In this document: one piece after another, positions 13,713 to 16,848 of the stretch
Numbering within the stretch: position 1 is the stretch's first letter
Layout of the letters: every line of letters begins with the position of its first letter
Source: an uncultured Eubacteriales bacterium
GTDB taxonomy: Bacteria > Bacillota_A > Clostridia > Oscillospirales > Oscillospiraceae
DNA length: 16,848 bases
Assembly: GCA_949747935.1 (NCBI GenBank)
Contig: CATKHE010000173.1
Span: forward strand, 1-16,848
Direction of reading: 5' to 3'
The notes under the pieces: generated by a model
Seen by the model: the letters and a program-made list of their open reading frames with translations, nothing else
Told to the model about the DNA's origin: nothing
Database searches by the model: none
Made by a program: the position numbers and the translations under genes

Positions 13713-15059
13713 TCACTTTTTGGAAGCTCCGCAATTTGTTCCCAATTTTTTCCCTTTGGCCGCCCTCTCCGACCGAATCCAGGCCCACAGGGGGACCAGA
13801 TAGATATAAAAGGACAGGGGCAGTATCTCCGTCCCCATCTCCAGGGCGGCGAAGGGGACGCTCGCTGCGATGGACCAGGGCAGCAGCGCCGCCAGATTGA
13901 TGACGGAGTTCCCGATGTTCTCCGCCAGGTCCAGGTCGGACAGCCCCCGCTTCGGATACTCCCGCTCCAAAAGCTGTCCGCTCATCACGATGCCCACCGT
14001 CTGATTGCAGAACAGCGCGCAGGAACCGAGGGATACCGCCGCGTGCGCCCCAAACAGGCCGATCCGTCCCGCCAGTGCCTCCACCCGGCCGGTCACCGGG
14101 TCCAGCAGCCCTGTGCCGCTGAACATCCCGGAGTAAGCGCAGGACAGAATCACGATCAGCACCACGCCGGCCATGGAGATCAGGCCGCCGCCTGACATCA
14201 GCTCGGCCAGTTCCGGCAGAGCGGGGCGGTAGCCCAGCACACAGGCCTGGAGCAGCTCCCCCGGCGGGAGGTGCTGGACAAACAGGGCGCACCCGGCGGC
14301 CAGCGCGCAGCTCGCCAGAATGGCCGCCCCAGCCCCCACACGGAACCAGGGCAGGAGCAGCAGGACCGCAGCGGGCAGCATTACGGGCCATACCAGGGAA
14401 AATCCGTTCTCCAGCGCCGCCGTCACCTGGGCGTCCACCCGCTGAATGGGGTATATAACCGACAGCGCCCCATAGAGCAGCAGGGTGAGCAGCAACGGAA
14501 CGGGGGTAGTCTTCCACATACGGATCTGAAAGTCGTGCTGGTCCACCCCGGCCACCGCCGCCGTCAGGGCTGCTGCGGAGGAAGCGGGAGACAGCCGTTC
14601 CCCCACATAGATGCCGGACATGACCGCCCCCGCCGTCACGGCCAGATTGGCGCCGCCGCTCCGGGCGATGGTCATTAATATCACGCCCGCCGTTCCCGCC
14701 ACGCCGAAGGAGCTTCCAAAGGCCAGGCTGAACACGGCGGACAGCAAAAAGGCCGCCAGCACAAAGGTCTCCGGCGTGATCAGCCGGACCCCCGCCCAGA
14801 CAAAAAAGGCCGCTGTCCCGCCGGCCCGCCACAGGGCGGTGAGCAGCCCCAGCAGAAGCAGGATGTGGATCGTCTTACCGGCGGTAGACAGCCCTCCCGC
14901 CGCCATCCTCAGCAGGGCCCAGGCCGGCGTGCCCCGACGGACTCCCACCGCGAAAAAGCAGACAAATCCCACCAGCAGGGCCCAGAACAGGGACAGGCCC
15001 CGCCCCATACACCCCGCCACACAGGCCAGAAATATCCCAAAGGCCAGCAAAAGGTCCAT
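13713..15059 (-). CDS. Na+/H+ antiporter NhaC family transporter
   Basis: A 448-residue polytopic membrane protein with about 11-12 hydrophobic segments. It fits the NhaC/ion-transporter superfamily fold. The first half contains FSLAFGSSFGVAGTAGVILM and then SGIYVGERLSPASS (about residues 148-161), the position of the NhaC motif GDKMSPLSDT. The second half has SCALFCNQTVGIVMSGQLL, then ENIGNSVINLAALLPWSIAA, in place of the usual LEDTG...LIPWN. The motif changes (GE for GD, ASS for LSD) suggest a divergent branch, so the substrate could be Na+/H+ or an organic anion such as malate/lactate. The ATG at 15059 has GGGGGAAGG just before it. It lies 42 bases behind the MATE gene and is probably cotranscribed. 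Confidence 0.82.
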   Translation of the reverse strand: MDLLLAFGIFLACVAGCMGRGLSLFWALLVGFVCFFAVGVRRGTPAWALLRMAAGGLSTAGKTIHILLLLGLLTALWRAGGTAAFFVWAGVRLITPETFVLAAFLLSAVFSLAFGSSFGVAGTAGVILMTIARSGGANLAVTAGAVMSGIYVGERLSPASSAAALTAAVAGVDQHDFQIRMWKTTPVPLLLTLLLYGALSVIYPIQRVDAQVTAALENGFSLVWPVMLPAAVLLLLPWFRVGAGAAILASCALAAGCALFVQHLPPGELLQACVLGYRPALPELAELMSGGGLISMAGVVLIVILSCAYSGMFSGTGLLDPVTGRVEALAGRIGLFGAHAAVSLGSCALFCNQTVGIVMSGQLLEREYPKRGLSDLDLAENIGNSVINLAALLPWSIAASVPFAALEMGTEILPLSFYIYLVPLWAWIRSERAAKGKKLGTNCGASKK

Positions 15060-15101
15060 TTCCTTCCCCCATCTTTCGTTCGCGCCCGATCGCCCGCGCT
15101 C

Positions 15102-16469
15102 CTATTTTTCCTCCTCCGGCAGCAGAGTTTTCCGCTTGTGGAGGAACAGAGTCAGTGTGGTGGCGGAGGCCAGGATATCGGCCACCGGCTCGGCCACATA
15201 GATGCCCATCACGTTGTGGGTGACCAGGGGCAGCACGATGGCCAGGGGCACCAGCAGGATGACCTTCCGCAGCAGGGCCAGGAACAGGCTGGTTTTGGCC
15301 TGACCCATGGCCATAAAAGCGGACTGACAGGCCATCTGCGCCCCGAAGGCCCAGATACCCCCGAAGAAGATGGGCATGACCTTCCCCACCAGCTCCACCA
15401 GCTCTTGGTCGTCGTTGAAGACGAGGGCCAGGGGGCGGGGGAAGAGGGCCACCAGCACGCAGGCGGTGACGGTGACGGTGAGGGTGGTGCGCAGCAGCAG
15501 GCGGAAGACCTGCCGCACACGAGCGTAGTTTTTGGCCCCGAAGTTGTAGCTCATGATGGGCTGGACCCCCTGGGTGACGCCCTGGACGGGCATGACCACC
15601 ATCTGCATCACACTCTGCATCACGGTGACGGTGCCCACATACAGGTCGCCGCCGTAGAATTGCAGGCCGGAGTTGAGGACCACCGTCACCAGGCTCTCGG
15701 TGGACTGCATGATGAAGGGGGCGATTCCCAGAGAGGCGATGCTGCCTATCACCCTGAGCTCCAGTCCCATGTTTTTGCGGCGGATGCGCAGGCCGGACCG
15801 TTTGGAGCAGAGAAAGCTCACTACCCAGCAGGCGCTCACCCCCTGGGAAATTATGGTGGCCAGGGCCGCACCTTTCACCCCCATGTGGAGGGCGAAGATA
15901 AACAGCGGGTCCAGCAGGATGTTCAGCACCGCCCCGATGAGCACCGAGGCCATGGCCACCAGGGCCTGCCCCTGGGCGGTGATATAGGCGTTGAGGCCCA
16001 GGGCCAGCTGGACAAAGACGGTGCCCATCAGGTAGATGGAGATGTAGTCCAGAGCGTAGCCGATGGTATCCTCCGAGGCGCCGAAGGCCATCAGGACAGG
16101 CTCCTTGATAATGGTGAACACGGTGGTGAGCACGGCGGCCAGGATGAGCAGCAGGGTGGTGGAGTTGCCCAAAATTTTCTCCGCTCCCTCCCGGTCTCCC
16201 GCCCCCAGACGGATGGAAGCCAGGGGGGCTCCCCCCATACCGGCAAAGGCGGTAAAGGCGGAGATGAGCATGAGAATGGGGAAGGTGATCCCCAGGCCGG
16301 TGAGGGCGGTGCGCCCCACCTCCGGGATGTGGCCGATATAGATGCGGTCCACAATGTTGTACAGCATGTTGATGAGCTGGGCCGCCACCGCAGGCAGGGC
16401 CAGCTTCACCATCAGCGGGCCGACGGGAGCACTGGCCAGCGCCTCCTCGCTTCTGTGGGACTGGGACAA
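15102..16469 (-). CDS. MATE family efflux transporter
   Basis: A 455-residue, 12-helix cation-coupled multidrug or toxin exporter. Two MatE halves are visible: from about residue 20 (LALPAVAAQLINMLYNIVDR and IYIGHIPEVGRTALTGLGIT) and from about 240 (GIAPFIMQSTESLVTVVLNS), each with the family's six-helix pattern. The Met-X-Asp-type NIVDRIYIG segment is typical of the DinF/NorM-like group. The frame opens at a TTG at 16482-16484, but the codons after it (GAG GAA) form a GGAGG that is correctly spaced, 8 bases, before another TTG at 16467-16469. I take the latter, which starts (M)SQSHRSEEALASAPVGPLMV. The substrate cannot be told. It is probably transcribed from the short gap after the prfC terminator; a TATACT at 16545-16550 is a weak -10 candidate. 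Confidence 0.93.
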   Translation of the reverse strand: MSQSHRSEEALASAPVGPLMVKLALPAVAAQLINMLYNIVDRIYIGHIPEVGRTALTGLGITFPILMLISAFTAFAGMGGAPLASIRLGAGDREGAEKILGNSTTLLLILAAVLTTVFTIIKEPVLMAFGASEDTIGYALDYISIYLMGTVFVQLALGLNAYITAQGQALVAMASVLIGAVLNILLDPLFIFALHMGVKGAALATIISQGVSACWVVSFLCSKRSGLRIRRKNMGLELRVIGSIASLGIAPFIMQSTESLVTVVLNSGLQFYGGDLYVGTVTVMQSVMQMVVMPVQGVTQGVQPIMSYNFGAKNYARVRQVFRLLLRTTLTVTVTACVLVALFPRPLALVFNDDQELVELVGKVMPIFFGGIWAFGAQMACQSAFMAMGQAKTSLFLALLRKVILLVPLAIVLPLVTHNVMGIYVAEPVADILASATTLTLFLHKRKTLLPEEEK

Positions 16470-16563
16470 GCTGTTTTCCTCCAATCAAATCTGCGCCTCA
16501 GCCAGCTGGGCCTAAGGCGCGCCCGGTTTTTGACGTTAAAGGGCAGTATATCACGAACAGCGC

Positions 16564-16592
16564 AAAAAAGAAAGGGCCCGGCGGACCCTTTC
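16564..16592 (-). terminator. Rho-independent terminator of prfC
   Basis: On the minus strand GAAAGGG, a 9-base loop and CCCTTTC are followed by six T (16564-16569). It begins 4 bases after the prfC TAA, a standard intrinsic terminator. It separates prfC from the MATE gene. Confidence 0.9.
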
Positions 16593-16595
16593 CTG

Positions 16596-16848
16596 TTAAA
16601 ACTTCGCGCCGCCGAACTCGGCCAGCTTGAGTCCCTTGTTCCGCTCCGTCACCCACTGGATGGACCACTGGGAGGCGAAGAGAAGCAGCTGATTGCCCTT
16701 GTAGTCCTCCACCAGCTTGGCGTCGCCCGGGAGCAGCAGGTCCTCCTCCTTCAGAGGCGGGGCGTCCTCGTCCTCCTTGACGATCCACCGCAGATACTCG
16801 AAGGGCAGGCCCTCCTTGTACAGCTCCACGTTGTACTCCGACCGCAGG
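16596..16848 (-). CDS. prfC: Peptide chain release factor 3, C-terminal fragment
   Basis: The last 83 residues of a gene that begins beyond the right edge. The visible part reads LRSEYNVELYKEGLPFEYLR, then WIVKEDEDAP, and later LLLFASQWSIQWVTERNKGL and a final LAEFGGAKF. This matches the C-terminal domain of RF3 as I know it from E. coli, which has RLKSEYNVE followed by an ARW strand, and then an ATSMVNLRLAQERYP-like strand and helix. RF3 is a GTPase that recycles RF1 and RF2 from the ribosome after termination. The GTP-binding domain is outside the window. A stretch of about 15 acidic and Leu-rich residues (PPLKEEDLLLPGD) takes the place of the usual domain linker. TAA stop, then a strong terminator. 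Confidence 0.85.
   Translation of the reverse strand, partial: LRSEYNVELYKEGLPFEYLRWIVKEDEDAPPLKEEDLLLPGDAKLVEDYKGNQLLLFASQWSIQWVTERNKGLKLAEFGGAKF

Noticed and set aside
13576..14832. A 418-codon open frame on the minus strand over the NhaC-type gene and the start of degV
   Set aside because: Gly/Arg/Ala-rich shadow of a GC-rich gene; the overlapping frame encodes an obvious transporter.
14875..16488. A 537-codon open frame on the minus strand, running over the MATE gene and into the NhaC-type gene
   Set aside because: It is a different reading frame of the MATE gene. Its translation is rich in His, Pro, Gly and Arg with no domain, and the MATE frame has clear transmembrane and family motifs.
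1..16848. CRISPR array, tRNA, rRNA, riboswitch, or a defence or phage module
   Set aside because: No regularly spaced repeats, no cloverleaf or rRNA-like sequence, and no riboswitch core was recognised in the gaps. All clear genes are housekeeping, transport, surface or sporulation related.

Overview
The window looks like chromosome from a spore-forming, GC-rich member of the Clostridia; an Oscillospirales or Ruminococcaceae-type gut anaerobe is my inference. The grounds are the GC-rich coding sequence, strong AGGAGG-type ribosome binding sites, frequent GTG and TTG starts, a GerW/YtfJ sporulation gene, and Clostridia-typical families (DUF4358 lipoprotein, DUF2953, paired short CHR transporters). 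Every convincing gene is on the minus strand. The only plus-strand coding sequence is a decayed transposase. The genes are therefore read from high to low coordinates.

Reading in transcription order from the right edge: the end of prfC (release factor 3) and its terminator; a MATE efflux pump, an NhaC-family antiporter and a DegV lipid-binding protein (16469-12717); an SGNH hydrolase, a DUF4358 lipoprotein and deoxyribose-phosphate aldolase (12523-10427), closely packed behind one promoter; a roughly 300 bp AT-rich gap; a secreted protein with a copper-amine-oxidase-like N-terminus and a deacetylase-like C-terminus that lacks its metal ligands, ending at a perfect 12-bp hairpin terminator; ychF; and two overlapping CHR (chromate-type) transporter genes.

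Next is a relic of an IS3-family (IS150-type) element at about 5578-6409. It holds the catalytic 3' half of the transposase in the opposite orientation and two tandem copies of an IS right end. Beyond it a strong promoter drives a compact cluster, scpA-scpB-DUF2953-gerW-dac-rluB. This joins chromosome segregation (the SMC partners ScpA and ScpB), spore and wall functions, and rRNA modification. The cluster ends in a 16-bp hairpin that abuts the promoter of a MurR/RpiR-type regulator, whose stop codon overlaps the start of a flavoprotein gene at the window edge.

Most of the window is ordinary core genome and I do not see a clear new defence or mobile system. The points most worth a second look are the terminator/promoter overlap before the RpiR gene, the metal-ligand-free deacetylase-like secreted protein, the nested IS ends with a strand-specific hairpin, and a possible sporulation-type promoter inside the scp-dac-rluB cluster.
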